NCBI RefSeq assembly: GCF_000002075.1
Contig: NW_004797813.1
Coordinates: 320,628 to 384,627, forward strand
Origin: Aplysia californica
Lineage: Eukaryota > Mollusca > Gastropoda > Aplysiida > Aplysiidae
DNA length: 64,000 nucleotides
Direction of reading: 5' to 3'
Notes under the pieces: model-generated
Seen by the model: only the letters and a program-made list of their open reading frames with translations
What the model was told of the DNA's origin: nothing
The model's database searches: none
Position numbers and translations under genes: made by a program
Shown: piece after piece, positions 40,634 to 50,608 of the stretch
Layout of the letters: every line of letters starts with the position of its first letter
How positions within the stretch are numbered: the stretch's first letter is position 1

Positions 40634-43600
40634 TCTCTCTCCCTCTGTGCCCAGACCTAGACAGTGCCTTGTATAGCTAGATACAGTAGCCTACAGGTAT
40701 TTGCTCTTTTTTTTTCCATCAGTCTTGAGATTTAGACATAAGTTTGCTGGCCACAAACACATGGGGTTACACATTTCTTTATAACAGGTGACAAGAGGCA
40801 TCGTGGTGAAATCAGGCACTCGTCAGAATAATGGTCAAAGAAATCGTCATTTTTTGGCCGATGTGCAATTTTTTTCTCATTTTCTTTTTTGGCACCTTTA
40901 ACCTTTTGCAACTCAGAGGCGCCGATGTGCGCCATCATCACTAACCCCCGTAGTTGCCGATGTGCGCCGACACGCCCACTCGATTCATCCGTTTGCACCA
41001 CTTTCGTTTCTACGTTGTCTCGCTTCCTGCGAGGTCACACGAGATTGCCGGGCTTATAGCGAGAATCTAGAGTGGTTGCCCTTTACTGTCGTGTTTATTT
41101 GGTGAAATTCGATCGAAGCACGCGAGAGCGGCGATTTTTTAAAATTTCGTGCTTTTTAGAGACCTAAATCTAACTTCGTGGATGAAATTTTGCGCTGCTA
41201 CAGGCACTGTATACGATGGAGACACTTATAATTGGGATTTAAGGGCCGATATCGTCGACCAAGGGGCTAGATCTAGTGCTAGTAGTACAAGTAGTCACTC
41301 GGACACTCAGTCGTGAGAGAGAGAGAGAGCGAGAGCTATAGTAGGAGAGCGAACACGATGTCACAGGTCTAGATCTAGGCTCTAGGGGAGGGGAACAACT
41401 ATGATAGTGATGTTGATGGTGAGATCGTTGCTGGAGGTGATAATTTGGAAGACTCTGATGAAGAAGATAGGCCTAGCACCCACAGCACTTTAGCTAGATC
41501 TAGTACTACTAGCTGCACTACGACGTAAAAAAGGGAGGAGCAAAACTGGGACTGTGGGCTCTGTCACAACAAATTCTTTTGAGCACATTGTGATCAGGAT
41601 ACATGGTAGAAAGGGGTCGTGCCACTACTGCGTAAAGACCAGAAACTTCACAAAGCTTGGCAGAGGGAGTGAGACAGTGACAGGATGCAATTTGGGCCAG
41701 GTTAGGCTTTGCAAAAGACTGCTGGGTAAAACATCATGAACTTCTGGGGGCATAAAAAGCGGATTGTGTCTTTTGGGGGTTTTTTTTCACTTCAGAATTT
41801 GTTTTTACCTAATACACAATGGTTTTCCATACAAAACCATACTTTTCTTGAAGCTTATTCATTTATCTGTGCTCTGACACCTAAACTGTAATTTTAGACT
41901 CATCCTCTGATTTTTAAAAATAATATAGTCATGCAGTCTAAGCAGAGTTAGGTCCCTTTTGCCAGAATTTCAGCCTTGTTGGGCAGGGATAGCTCTGAGG
42001 GTGAAAAGGTTAATGTCCTTTTAAAAACACGTTTTTGGTGGATTTTAATGAAAAACTTTGATTAAAGGCAAAAAAAATATAAAAATGTAAATTTTCCGTT
42101 TCCAAGGACTCTCAGGCTATGGAAGTCACCAAACTTTGGCGGCCATTTTCTCACAAATTTTATCTCTGAAGCCAGGCAACCCTGACCTCCTCTAATGGCA
42201 AATATTCCGACTTCTGTTCAAGATAGATGGATACTTTTTTTCACCAAAAGGAAGGCAAATGAACAGACTACTTTAAGATGATACATATAATCCCATGTGC
42301 CCAAAATTGACGAGCGCCTGAATGCCAACTTTGGGATGAATATGAAGTTGGCAGTACAGAAAGATTTTCATGTCTTCTGCATCATTAAGTGCCCAACAAT
42401 CTTTCACTTAGACTTAAGCGTGAGTCCTCACTAAATAAAAGCCCCACGAGCATATGCCGGACTGTTAACCATTTTGGGTTGATATCTGGCGGGAAGGAGG
42501 AGGTCGAGATGGCAGGGTTTCTTTAAAGTTTCTTTAGGCATATAGCCTGAAATCTACACCACAAGGGTGGGGTGGTGGTATGGGCGGGGAGGGAGCAAAT
42601 CGGCAAAAAGCATTTGGTCTACACCTAGGCCTGGCTCGAAGAGACTTGTCTGATATGGATGTGCCGTGCGCTGAGTATAGCCAAGAGTGTGCTGTGTAGT
42701 TCTGGCAGCCAGTTCGCTGGCGGTACAACGAGGTAAATTTGCAGTAGTTTAATAAGGACCACAAAACTGAAATAGTTGGCGGATGGCAGTGTAAAGGTGA
42801 AATACTATGTTTATATATACAGGATTCTTTTTGTACATTGGCAAAACCTGGCGGTAAGCAGGGCTGGAGGTACGGTACAACAGGGGAGGGGGGCGCAGTA
42901 CAACGAGGTTTGACTGTAAATACTAATTCAACCAACATTTACTGCATTCTCTTTGGGGCCTGCTAGATATGGATAATGACTTTGTTACAGTAGTCTCCGC
43001 CTAAACGCATGGTGCTCGGGAGGGCTCCTTAGCATGTGTTTATACGGAGTGTGCGTTTACATGAACCTTTGCAAAGGGAGGAAGGGATGCAGTCATTTTA
43101 TTGCCTTGAATATCTAGTGACCTCCCTTTGGGGTGGGGGTCACTTTGGCCGATAATGTGACGACATGTGACTGTTTTGTGAAAATTCCCCGACTGCAGTT
43201 AGGAATATAAAGGCGTTGAATGGGGGGNNNNNNNNNNNNNNNNNNNNNNNNNNNNNNNNNNNNNNNNNNNNNNNNNNNNNNNNNNNNNNNNNNNNNNNNN
43301 NNNNNNNNNNNNNNNNNNNNNNNNNNNGGGGGGGGGAGACAGACTCAATGTAATGAATATGCACTGTAAAATGTCTGGAACGGATAGCCTAAGAGGAAAC
43401 TGTTGGAGATAGTCATGGAGACTACAGCTCAGCCATGTGGCTTTCCAAGCGACCACCCTGACCGTAAATTCATGGACAACCTCAGAATCATAGATCTCTA
43501 CATTCAGAGAAACATTTCTCTTGTGATTCATTGAACAAGTACATTATAAAAAATATAAGTTCTTCGAGTGCAGCTGATTAGGCTTTCTTGGCTAATCTTA

Positions 43601-44267
43601 AATCCTATAGAGGCATGTCTAGTGTTTTACAGCATTCACGAATGTTGCCCATCAGGCCTAGGTCTAACTAAACATTCCATGCAGTCACCCAAACACTAGT
43701 CAGAAGCCTTCTTTCAAAGATGCATTCCCAATGACCAATTAAAAAAAACAGTTCAGACCTCCCCACCCAACATTTCACCGACCAGCCATAGATCGAGACC
43801 TAGACCTAGACCTATGTGTTTGTGGAAAGTTGGGAACTAAAACGCTGTCCATGGCTCTCTTTGTTCGCCGTGAGGGGCAGCCTCACCAAATATTTGGTTT
43901 TCTAGGCTTGTCCTATGCAGGCTGTGCAGGTTGTAGTGGAAATTCCCCATTGTCAAGCTTTACCTGTCGGCATGTTTGGCGGATGGAGCGTGCGTTTAGA
44001 GGGAGTGACCGTGCGTTGTACGTCTAAATTATATAGTAACAAAACTGTCAGATGACGAAAGCGTGCGTTTGAGCGGAGCGTGCTTTTGTATGGCGTGCGC
44101 TTAGGCGGAGACTACTGTAGTTTACTTTTGCGAAGATCAGCACTTAAAGCACTAAGTCCACACAAATTGTATTTTTCATTTGTCCTATGTGCTTGACTTT
44201 GTCTTTATTCTTGACTCTTCTACTAATTTTTTATTTTTATTCTCAGAACAACAAGCAGGGGAAATAA
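27500..44267 (+). CDS. GKAP1: G kinase-anchoring protein 1 (GKAP1) ortholog, 10 coding exons
   Basis: Exons: 27500-27673, 32895-33020, 33825-33902, 36151-36316, 36849-36991, 37344-37445, 38503-38566, 39725-39795, 40462-40539, 44247-44267. All borders are GT-AG and phases fit, giving 340 residues (human about 366). Matches to the family: N-terminal SSRFACLKIE, a lysine block KKKNKKKKDQK (44-54), LKQLAF (59-64), WDQWKQHDKE (91-100), LASALLQSRLELE (110-122), FFNSVDDDAEQILRQEK, the heptad-rich KLKNDLERKDLKVKELTEK (240-258), and GEMKDKAQVLLQVDEL (283-298), nearly identical to the vertebrate segment. The C-terminal third is predicted coiled coil. GKAP1 is a Golgi protein that binds cGMP-dependent protein kinase I-alpha and has been linked to insulin-receptor signalling. 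The last exon encodes only six residues and the stop. Introns 1 and 9 are mostly repeats; intron 9 contains the assembly gap. Confidence 0.94.
27800..28520. repeat. TAGATC-rich simple sequence
   Basis: Repeated TAGATCTAGATC words at 27805-27840, 27895-27935, 28305-28340 and 28465-28510 flank a minisatellite. The same hexamer recurs at 25400, 41260-41530, 46735 and 57255-57510. It is a genome-wide simple-repeat flavour here rather than a gene feature. Confidence 0.85.
28160..28375. repeat. Minisatellite with GTACAA/TTGTAC palindromes
   Basis: Three to four imperfect units of about 55-65 bases, each containing GTTGTTCGCACAAT, a palindromic GTACAATGTTGTAC-like core and GGATAACTAGA. Unit length varies with inserted TAGATC words. 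In GKAP1 intron 1. Confidence 0.8.
28664..29143 (+). mobile_element. TTAA-flanked MITE, family T2, copy B (one end)
   Basis: Left flank TTAA at 28660-28663, then CTCATTGTCCTGCG. It aligns with copy A through TTTTGTATAGAAAAATGGAA and stops about 340 bases short of the other end. Head-to-head with copy C. Confidence 0.8.
29223..30491 (-). mobile_element. TTAA-flanked MITE, family T2, copy C, with nested SINE
   Basis: Flanked by TTAA at 29219-29222 and 30492-30495. Outer ends are CCCTCGTCCTGCGAGGG and, on the complement, CTCTTGTCCTGCG. It is the reverse complement of copy A over its whole length once the SINE at 29867-30262 is removed. In GKAP1 intron 1. Confidence 0.88.
29867..30262 (-). mobile_element. 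SINE (type S4) inserted in T2 copy C
   Basis: A 9-base target duplication TATTCATGT flanks it (29858-29866 and 30263-30271). On the complement it ends CACTCATATGACCTTATGC, TTGCAAGCGCTGTAAAACC and a short A-run, the tail shared with types S1 and S2, while its first 300 bases differ from both. Confidence 0.85.
30731..30928. repeat. Perfect 99-bp tandem duplication
   Basis: 30731-30829 and 30830-30928 are identical (TCGTAGAGCGTCTCTTGGCC through ATTGGTTCAGATGACGCTG). The unit is 33 codons long, so an open frame runs through both, but it has no recognisable motif. A diverged inverted copy of part of it is at about 31076-31125 (GAGTGAACTATCTTG ... CTTGGCCAAGATA). In GKAP1 intron 1. Confidence 0.95.
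31300..31482 (+). mobile_element. Short SINE (type S1) with 12-bp target duplication
   Basis: GGGTGGTTGGCAGGTGCTC at the start; CTCATATGACCTTGCC, GCGAGCGCCGTAAAACC and CTACTAAAACT at the end. Perfect target duplication AAGGTGTAGATC at 31288-31299 and 31483-31494. In GKAP1 intron 1. Confidence 0.95.
32130..32460 (+). repeat. Interspersed repeat D with internal (TG)n, copy 2
   Basis: Second copy of the repeat at 21870, with the same order of blocks and its own TG/CG tract of different length. Ends 435 bp before GKAP1 exon 2. Confidence 0.8.
34036..35164. mobile_element. TA-type DNA transposon derivative with CCCGAT arrays (1.13 kb)
   Basis: Ends ACAGACCTGCCACTC and complement ACAGACCCGCCACTC. 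Just inside the left end CCCGATTT/CCCGATAT occurs four times in 80 bases; the right end has degraded GATCC/ATCCTGATTT copies. The right flank is TA, the left is altered. No transposase seen. In GKAP1 intron 3. Confidence 0.75.
37469..37647. mobile_element. Short TA-flanked MITE, family A (179 bp)
   Basis: Ends CAATTGAACCTG and complement CAGTCGAACCTGATC, flanked by TA on both sides. Internal GATCAC/GACCAC repeats replace the GGCC motif of other members. In GKAP1 intron 6, 22 bp after the exon 6 donor. Confidence 0.85.
38234..38414 (+). mobile_element. Short SINE (type S1)
   Basis: Full-length match from GGGTGGTTGGCAGGTGCTC to CCTCTACTAAAAC, with the complete CATATGACCTTATGCAG tail. Likely target duplication: GTAATGCC on the left, GCAATGCC on the right. 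In GKAP1 intron 6, about 90 bp before exon 7. Confidence 0.92.
40564..40642. repeat. Poly-C and (CT)n microsatellite
   Basis: Begins about 25 bases after the GKAP1 exon 9 donor. Confidence 0.95.
40795..42335. repeat. Older interspersed repeat H, copy 1, split by a piggyBac insertion
   Basis: Left part GGCATCGTGGTGAAATCAGG to 40901 and right part 42010-42335 (TTTTGGTGGATTTTAATG, GGCGGCCATTTTCTCAC, CAAGATAGATGGATAC) align with one continuous stretch at 56161-56590. The piggyBac derivative lies between them. Confidence 0.8.
40902..42009 (+). mobile_element. piggyBac-type transposon, internally deleted, copy 1
   Basis: TTAA at 40898-40901 and 42010-42013. Inverted ends CCTTTTGCAACTCAGAGG and complement CCTTTTCACCCTCAGAGC. 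Inside, NYDSDVDGEIVAGG and NLEDSDEEDRPSTHSTLA (about 41400-41495) is an acidic N-terminus. EHIVIRIHGRKGSCHYCVK, then TVTGCNLGQVRLCK and a frame-shifted KHHELL (41580-41745), is the cysteine-rich C-terminal finger of piggyBac transposases. The catalytic domain is absent, so it could only move with help. In GKAP1 intron 9. Confidence 0.88.
42890..42918. mobile_element. Solo end of a CAG...CTG/TA element
   Basis: GTACAACGAGGTTTGACTG followed by TA, like the solo end at 735-757. An ACAACGAGGTAAA motif at about 42724 may be an inner copy or the other end. Confidence 0.55.
42988..44117 (+). mobile_element. TA-flanked DNA transposon derivative, family B, copy 1
   Basis: Ends CAGTAGTCTCCGCCTAAACG and complement CAGTAGTCTCCGCCTAAGCG, both next to TA. 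Inner arrays of GCGTGCGTTTGAGCGGAGCG-like words occur at the right and related words at the left. Contains the 100-N gap. In GKAP1 intron 9, ending 129 bp before the last exon. Copy 2 lies in the same orientation at 44692. Confidence 0.9.
43228..43327. other. Assembly gap (100 N)
   Basis: Exactly 100 Ns flanked by G-runs, so the length is a placeholder. Frames with X residues here are artefacts. Confidence 0.99.
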
Positions 44268-44691
44268 ATTTCCAAGCTTCTCTCCAGCAGTCTAACACTT
44301 TGTATGGGACCCAGTTAGATGGCTTTGTACCTTGGTAATTTTTAACCTAAGTTTTTGTTTCATGTTGTCCGTGTGTTCTGAAACTGGTCACATACGCCAA
44401 TGGCCTAGTTGTATTTTGTTTTGCATAAATTTGAAGTGATGGCGGTGTTCTGCACCTAGATTAGAGCATGAGGTAACAGAGCTATCTTAAAATGTTTCTT
44501 TGTTAATGTGAGAGGAGCACTCTTCAGCTTTGGATTTCTAGAAATTTGAATTTTTTTGTATTTTGTGTTCACTTTTTGTTTCGATATTAATCACAGAGCA
44601 TTTGAAAGAAGGCAGGGGACTCTGTCCGATGATGCAATTATTTATTGCTTGCTGAAGCGAAAATGTGTACAGAAGACGTAAGAGTTCTGTA

Positions 44692-45688
44692 CAGAAGTCT
44701 CTGCCTGAACAAACGGTGATCGGGAGGGCTCCTTAGCATGTGTTTATACAGAGCGTGCATTTACATGAACCTGTGCAAAGGGAGGAAGAGACGCAATCAT
44801 CTCATTTCCTTGATGTTTTAGTGACCTCCCTTAGGGGATGGGGGTCACTTTGGCCGATAATATGATGACACGTGACTGTTTTGTGGAGGATTCATCGACT
44901 GCTGTTATGATTTATAAATACAAAGGCATTGAATGGGGAGGTGGTGGAGGAGGAGAAAGATGGACTCACTGTGCTGAATTCACTATAAAATGTTGGGAAC
45001 AGATTACAAGAGGAAACTGTTGGTTATAGTAGGGAAAAGTGCTCAGCCATGTGGCTTTCCAAGCAACCACTCCCAACTGCCTGTCATCTATTGCAGCTCG
45101 TTAAATGTATGGATGACAACAGAATCAGACATTCCGCGAGACTTTTCTCTTGTGATTCGTTGAACAAATAAGTATATTGTAAGTTGTTCTTTAATCCTAT
45201 AGGGGCCTATCTAGTGTTCTACAGTGTTCATGCGTGTTACGCATACTAGGCCTAACTTAACATTACATATGCAGTCATTCAAACACCAGTCGGAGACCTC
45301 CTCTCAAAAATGCATTTCCAGTGACCAGTCAAAAGACATTTCAGTCACCCGCCCCAAACATATCGCTTGCCCAGTCCTAGACCCATAAGTCTCTGGAAAG
45401 TTAGGTGTGAAAATGCTCTCCATCACTCTCTTTGTTCTGTGTGAGGGGCAGTTTCACCAAATATACGGCTCTCTAAGCTTGTCATGCAAGCTGTGCAGGT
45501 AGTAGGGAAAATATCCGTTTGTCATGCTTTACTGTCGGCGTGTTTTTGCGGATTGAAGCATGCATTGAGAAGAAGTGACCCTGCATTGGTACGTCTAAAT
45601 TATATAGTAAAAAACCCATAATATGACAAAAGCGTGTGTTTGAGCGGAGCTTGCTTTTGTATAGCTTGTGTTTAGGCAGAGACTACTG
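44692..45688 (+). mobile_element. TA-flanked DNA transposon derivative, family B, copy 2
   Basis: Ends CAGAAGTCTCTGCCTGAAC and complement CAGTAGTCTCTGCCTAAAC with TA on both sides. Collinear with copy 1 throughout, including the CGGGAGGGCTCCTTAGCATG block and the region that is N in copy 1. Confidence 0.9.
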
Positions 45689-46068
45689 TACTGTCTGACT
45701 TGTAAAATTGTTTTTATTTCTTATTCACTTACAATCATTTAAATATGGTCTTTTTCAAATGACAATCGACATTTTTAAAAAGTCTATTCGCTGTGTTTTT
45801 CAATTTTGTTTCAAGACTACCCTGCTTAATTTAGGTGAAGGGGACAAGTGCTTTCATTGCATTGTCCTACTTTTTTTTCTTTTTAAGACAGTTTGCAGTT
45901 TGATATGGACGTTACATTTTTCTTCATCAATTTCCCTGCTTTCTATGACAAATTGTAATGAATATATGTGTGTGTAGGATGATGAGAGTTGCTGGTTGGG
46001 ATGAGATACCCGCCTGATTCGATAATGTTGACCTTCATGTTTATGTCCCATTTTTATGTGATTCTACC

Positions 46069-46074
46069 AATAAA
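46069..46074 (+). terminator. Candidate GKAP1 polyadenylation signal
   Basis: AATAAA, 1.8 kb after the stop codon. Confidence 0.45.
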
Positions 46075-46468
46075 GTGCTCTGCCAAATAAATAAGTTTGT
46101 GATTGAGATTACTTTAAAATGTGTCATACTGTTCCTCATAACACCCAATGATGTTTATATGGTTGTGTCTACATAAGAACCTGGCCATCGACAGTCAAAA
46201 AAGGTTGTTGGGTGAATTTCAAAAGGCATGTCTCAGTTCTCACCGGTTAGATTCTTGGTTTACCTCCTTATTTTGCTTTATGACAGAATAGATAACCCTT
46301 TGTGGATACTGAGTGAACTTGGGGGATGGTAGAGAGGTTTTGTTTTTTAATATATAATATATGTGTGTGTGTGTGTGTGTTCGTTCATGTTTGTGAGTGT
46401 TGTGTAGTGTGTTGTTTGGGATGCTAGTGAAAACAAGTAACTTCAGGTTTCTGGGTGAATTTCTTTTA

Positions 46469-47235
46469 CAGTGGGTGCCGCATTCAACGAGGTCATATTC
46501 AACAAGAAGTCGACTCCAACGAGGCAATCCTTCATCCCCGATTTTTTCCTTTATATCACTTTGTAAATGTATGTCGGCTCCAACGAGGTTGCAAACAGAC
46601 CGAAGTCGCTTTCAACGAGGTCGCGATAACCAAATAAAAGCAATTAGCAGCCCCAAAAGCGAATAATTTTTCTCCTTTCTGTCCATATCATGCGAAGCAC
46701 AAGGCTCATCACCGATTCCTAACACATTGTATTGCTAGATCTAGTGTGCCTCCTAATATGGGCCCCAAAGCCAAGAGGATGGGCGAGGGTTAGCCTATGG
46801 TAGGGATGGGAGGGGGTGGGTGGGAACGCGATGCGGGCTGTGTGAAACTGGATGAACTGTGGATGGGTAGGTCAAGATCAAGACCTTTCATTTTTTTTCA
46901 ATTTTCTTTTCTTCCCCTGATTAGAAAATCCAAGCTCCCGCCTTTACGTTATCTAGATCTAAGCCTAGATGTGAGAGGGTATGTTTCCACACGAGAAAAA
47001 TATTTAAAAATGCAGAAATGACGGTCAGAGCGCAGCTCAAACACGCGCACACTGATGCTATTTGAGATTTTCGTCATCGGGGAACAACTGTTTTAATTAC
47101 TGGTATTGGTACATCGTGTCATATAATAATTTGTCTCCTTTCTTTACTTTAGTCTTAGTCACGTTCAACGAGAGGTTGGATCCAACGAGGACAACAAGCC
47201 GGTCCCAGCAACTTTGTTGAATGCGATACCCACTG
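46469..47235. mobile_element. TA-flanked DNA transposon derivative, family C (767 bp)
   Basis: Ends CAGTGGGTGCCGCATTCAAC and complement CAGTGGGTATCGCATTCAAC, flanked by TA. The motif CAACGAGG is repeated five or more times in the first 160 bases and again near the right end. No transposase. Confidence 0.9.
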
Positions 47236-47637
47236 TACACTGCACTGCCATGGTCATAGCCTATTGAAACTGATATATAACCTGTCCCAGTACTTGGGAA
47301 GTGAAGGGAACAAAGTGGTCAATGAAGGGGCCAGCTTTCGACCAAAGGAGAAGAAACAGTGATTGAACTAATCGAAAACCAGTTTGCAAATGACTTCCTC
47401 GGCACAGCTCATGCATGTGCTGGAAAAAGTTCAGTGCAAGTGCGTTGTCTACTAGACTAGTCCAGGCTAACATCCCACTCTCTTCACCCCAGGTTTGTGG
47501 AAATCTGTGGAATCGGGCTCCAACTCCCAATCAATATTGTTTTGTCCGTTTCCAATATTTTCAGAGCAACAAAGTTCAGCATTCCAAAGAAACTGGTGGT
47601 CACTGCAGAATTGTTTTGAGAATGTGCCTAAACTGCC

Positions 47638-47818
47638 TTGGGTGGTTGGGAGGTGCTCTGGTGTGGTTTGCTCCTTCTGTCCTACATGTATCAAAATCTA
47701 TTGTCCTTCTCTCTCCTCCTCCTCCTCCTTGTGTCTGTTACTCTCTTATAACACCTCTAGTCTTCGGCACTTATATGACCTTATTGTGTTGCAAGTGCCA
47801 TAAAACTTTTACTAAAAC
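47638..47818 (+). mobile_element. Short SINE (type S1)
   Basis: GGGTGGTTGGGAGGTGCTC to TTTTACTAAAACT; possible target duplication AAACTGCC on both sides. 66 bases before the next copy. Confidence 0.9.
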
Positions 47819-47883
47819 TAAAACTGCCCCAAATGTTTCTTTGCTATTCTTTGAAATGTTTGTACAGCTTCAAAAAAATAGCA

Positions 47884-48062
47884 ATGGGTGGTTGGCAGGT
47901 GCTCTGGTGTGGTTTGCTCCTTCTTTCCTATCCAAACATCTGTCGTCCTTATCTCCCCTCCTTTTTTGTGTATGTTACTCTCTTGTAACACGTAATCTAT
48001 TCTTCGGCACTTATATGACCTTATATAGTGTTGCAAATGCCGTATAACTCTTACTAAAACCA
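47884..48062 (+). mobile_element. Short SINE (type S1)
   Basis: GGGTGGTTGGCAGGTGCTC to CTTACTAAAACC. Same orientation as the copy just before it. Confidence 0.9.
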
Positions 48063-48729
48063 AAAACTAGGAAGTTAAGACGAAGCATAACCTCTCTATT
48101 CCCTTGTCAGCGGGCCGAGTCAGTTCGCGAAGTCGTCTGCGCGTTACGCCAGCAAGCGAACCCAGTATTCGCCTGTTATAATGCATCCACGATCAGCTGA
48201 TCAACGTGCTTTTTTAAGTTTTTACCATTCCTAAATAAACAAATACCGTATTTGTAAATAGATATATATATCTAGATTCTGCGCCTAGAACGTGCTCATT
48301 AAAACAAAGATAAACAAACATATAATAATAAATAAATGAATAAATAAGCACTTTGAGGAACGAGGTAAATCAAGATTCTAAATTACTATCTATATCTAGG
48401 TCTGTCCCCCTAAAATGCAAGTACAATGTATTACGAGATTAGGAAGACTATTATTTATAACTAAATTCTATAAAAACTAGATCTAGGAGATGTGTGTGAA
48501 CTTTTCTATAGATGGGTCACAGTTTTCAGCTTTCTCTTCGTTTTGCATGCCTCGCTCCCTTCCTCATTTCGGACCTTCAGCTCATGGTAAATCCTTAATG
48601 TCCGAAAGATTCGGGCAACATGACATATCGCAGTAAACGATACATTTCGAAAAAAGCAAGAACAGACAGATATAGAAATTCATTCGTACCAACTGCAGTG
48701 AGGTTACTGAACACACAGTGCTACAAATG

Positions 48730-48773
<44 letters not shown>

Positions 48774-49282
48774 AGGGAGAGAGAGAGAGAGAATGAATGT
48801 TTTACGGAGCGGGTTGTCCCAGCCCATGAGACATGTATTTACTTGGCTTAATGTCCTGTCTTGTGCGTTTGCGTGAGTGCACTATTAAGTCTAACTTTTG
48901 TAACGTCTAAAGCCATTGTTAACCACCAAGACAAATTTCTCCCTGCGAGATGAATAAAGATTATCATTATCATTGTCATTGTCTATTTCACAACAGCCAC
49001 TGTCATTTAGTGTTAATTGGGCCGCTGTAGGATCAGACAACATTTTCTGCTTCAATAATTGCTGTACATGTATTTTTGTCTGCTCCCAACAACATTCCAA
49101 AACCGGGCTTGGAAAATCGTCTCAAATTTCTCAAATAAAACGATTAATTTTTTAGTAGTTTTTTTTTCAAACCATCATTTGAACAATTACTGAACTGTTT
49201 TTGTTCTATCAACTGGTGGTGTCTTTGAGCTGATGATATCTGGTCTTGAACTAAATCCAAACAAGCATAGCACAAACATTTT
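48063..49282. other. Intergenic DNA with (AG)n tract
   Basis: Holds an AG microsatellite at 48731-48791, TAGATC words and AT-rich DNA. The last part before 49283 may be the 3' end of the P-type transposon. No gene seen. Confidence 0.4.
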
Positions 49283-49815
49283 TCAACTTTCGGACAATGA
49301 CCCGCTTATGTAAGAATAAGATACAATCCTTTTAAATTGTATCACATGGTCCATTTCACATGATCTTACAATGCTAGCTGTTTGCTTTATTTCATTTGGC
49401 AATGGTATAGAATCTGGAAAGGTCAAAGATTGGCTGGTACTGCTCGTTGTCAAGAGGTTGATGAGGAAACTGTCTATGTCATTAGACCTCTTTGCTGCCT
49501 TCACTTGTCAGTAGAATTTTGTCAACCATGACTTGCCTTAAGGTATATTGAACTGTTGGGGATCGGGAATTGACATCTGGCCCTTTTTCTCGCGAGTGAC
49601 CGAAAAGATTTTCTACACAATCTTGATTGAGACGACTGGTCAGGATATATTTGACACTGACAACTGTGTTTGTCAAATCATTTACTAATGCCAGGAGAGC
49701 ATTAATATTGCCTATCCAACCTCTGATGCCAGGAAGATGAACATGTGCCAACCTTTTTGAGGTTCCATACTGCAGTGTTTTCAACCACACTAAGGTGTCA
49801 TTTAGGAATTTGATG
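49283..49815 (-). mobile_element. P-element / THAP9-type transposase relic (C-terminal part)
   Basis: Two overlapping minus frames make up one region. The first has IRGWIGNINALLALV and then ILTSRLNQDCVENLFGHSRE, the very characteristic SRLNQDCxENxF motif of P-element and THAP9 transposases. The second continues with DIDSFLINLLTTSST and ends near IVSYSYISGSL, as that family does. It is broken by a frame change and lacks the N-terminal THAP domain and most of the catalytic core. The family C-like insertion at 49816 cuts its upstream side. Confidence 0.8.
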
Positions 49816-50608
49816 CAGTAGAACACGGCTATAGCGGGACTTTTGGTTCCAGAAGAAAAATCCCTGTAGGCGAGTTCCCGCTATAGGAATTTAAAGGGGA
49901 ATTTACCAAAATTGTTTTTCTAAATAGACATGATTACATCCCTTCCATAGCAATAAAATGTGCGCTTTAGATTGAAATAGTCTTCCTTTTTTGTCAACTT
50001 TGTTGATTATCTCGGCCTTTAATTCAAGTGAAAAGCATTTCCTTTTGTCTTTGTTGGAAGCCATCTTTTCCTCGGTTCGTTGCTTGTGCTGTCTATCATA
50101 CGGGTAGGCCTACTGTAGAACTGGTGAAGTGTATGCGTACGTATGTTTGAGCATCAATGATCATATTCAATGAATCAGGAATAACACACTACATGCTCTC
50201 CTCTTCTTTTACATTTTTGGCCTAGCCTAGGCCTAGGGCTATTACAGATCTCTACATCACGTTTGGAGTGATTCACGTAATGCATCTCTCCGCACCATCT
50301 CTCTCACCATCTCTCTCCCCACACCATTTCTCTCTTGGCCTACTGCCTGCCCGACCTCACTCATCCCTGGACTAGCCAATCACAACGCCGACTGCCTGTT
50401 TGGAGCCCACCTACAGCCCCCCCCCCCCCCAGCTAGAGCTCGCTCGACCTCTCCCGCTGTATCCGTTTTTGGGGACTTTCCTTGTTCCGCTGAATCCAAG
50501 CATAAGTAATCGAGTTTACATAGGAAGAAAAACGGGAATTCCAGTAATAAGGTCCCGCTGTTGGGATGGTCCCCCAATAGCGGGTGCCGCTATAGTCATG
50601 CTCTACTG
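49816..50608. mobile_element. TA-type DNA transposon derivative, family E (793 bp)
   Basis: Ends CAGTAGAACACGGCTATAGC and complement CAGTAGAGCATGACTATAGC. The motif CCCGCTATAG/CTATAGCGGG recurs inside both ends. TA on the right flank; TG on the left, probably a mutated TA. It is inserted in the P-type relic. Confidence 0.88.

Larger units (their letters stand above)
44268..46090 (+). other. GKAP1 3' untranslated region (putative)
   Basis: Follows the GKAP1 stop codon. A canonical AATAAA is at 46069-46074 with AT-rich sequence after it. A family B transposon (44692-45688) would be part of this UTR if that signal is used. Nearer, weaker signals cannot be excluded. Confidence 0.45.

Noticed and set aside
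42534-42938. 134-codon minus-strand frame
   Set aside because: No recognisable motif; it lies between repeats in GKAP1 intron 9 and overlaps a transposon end.
43140-43531. Minus-strand frames containing long runs of unknown residues
   Set aside because: They read through the N gap inside a transposon.
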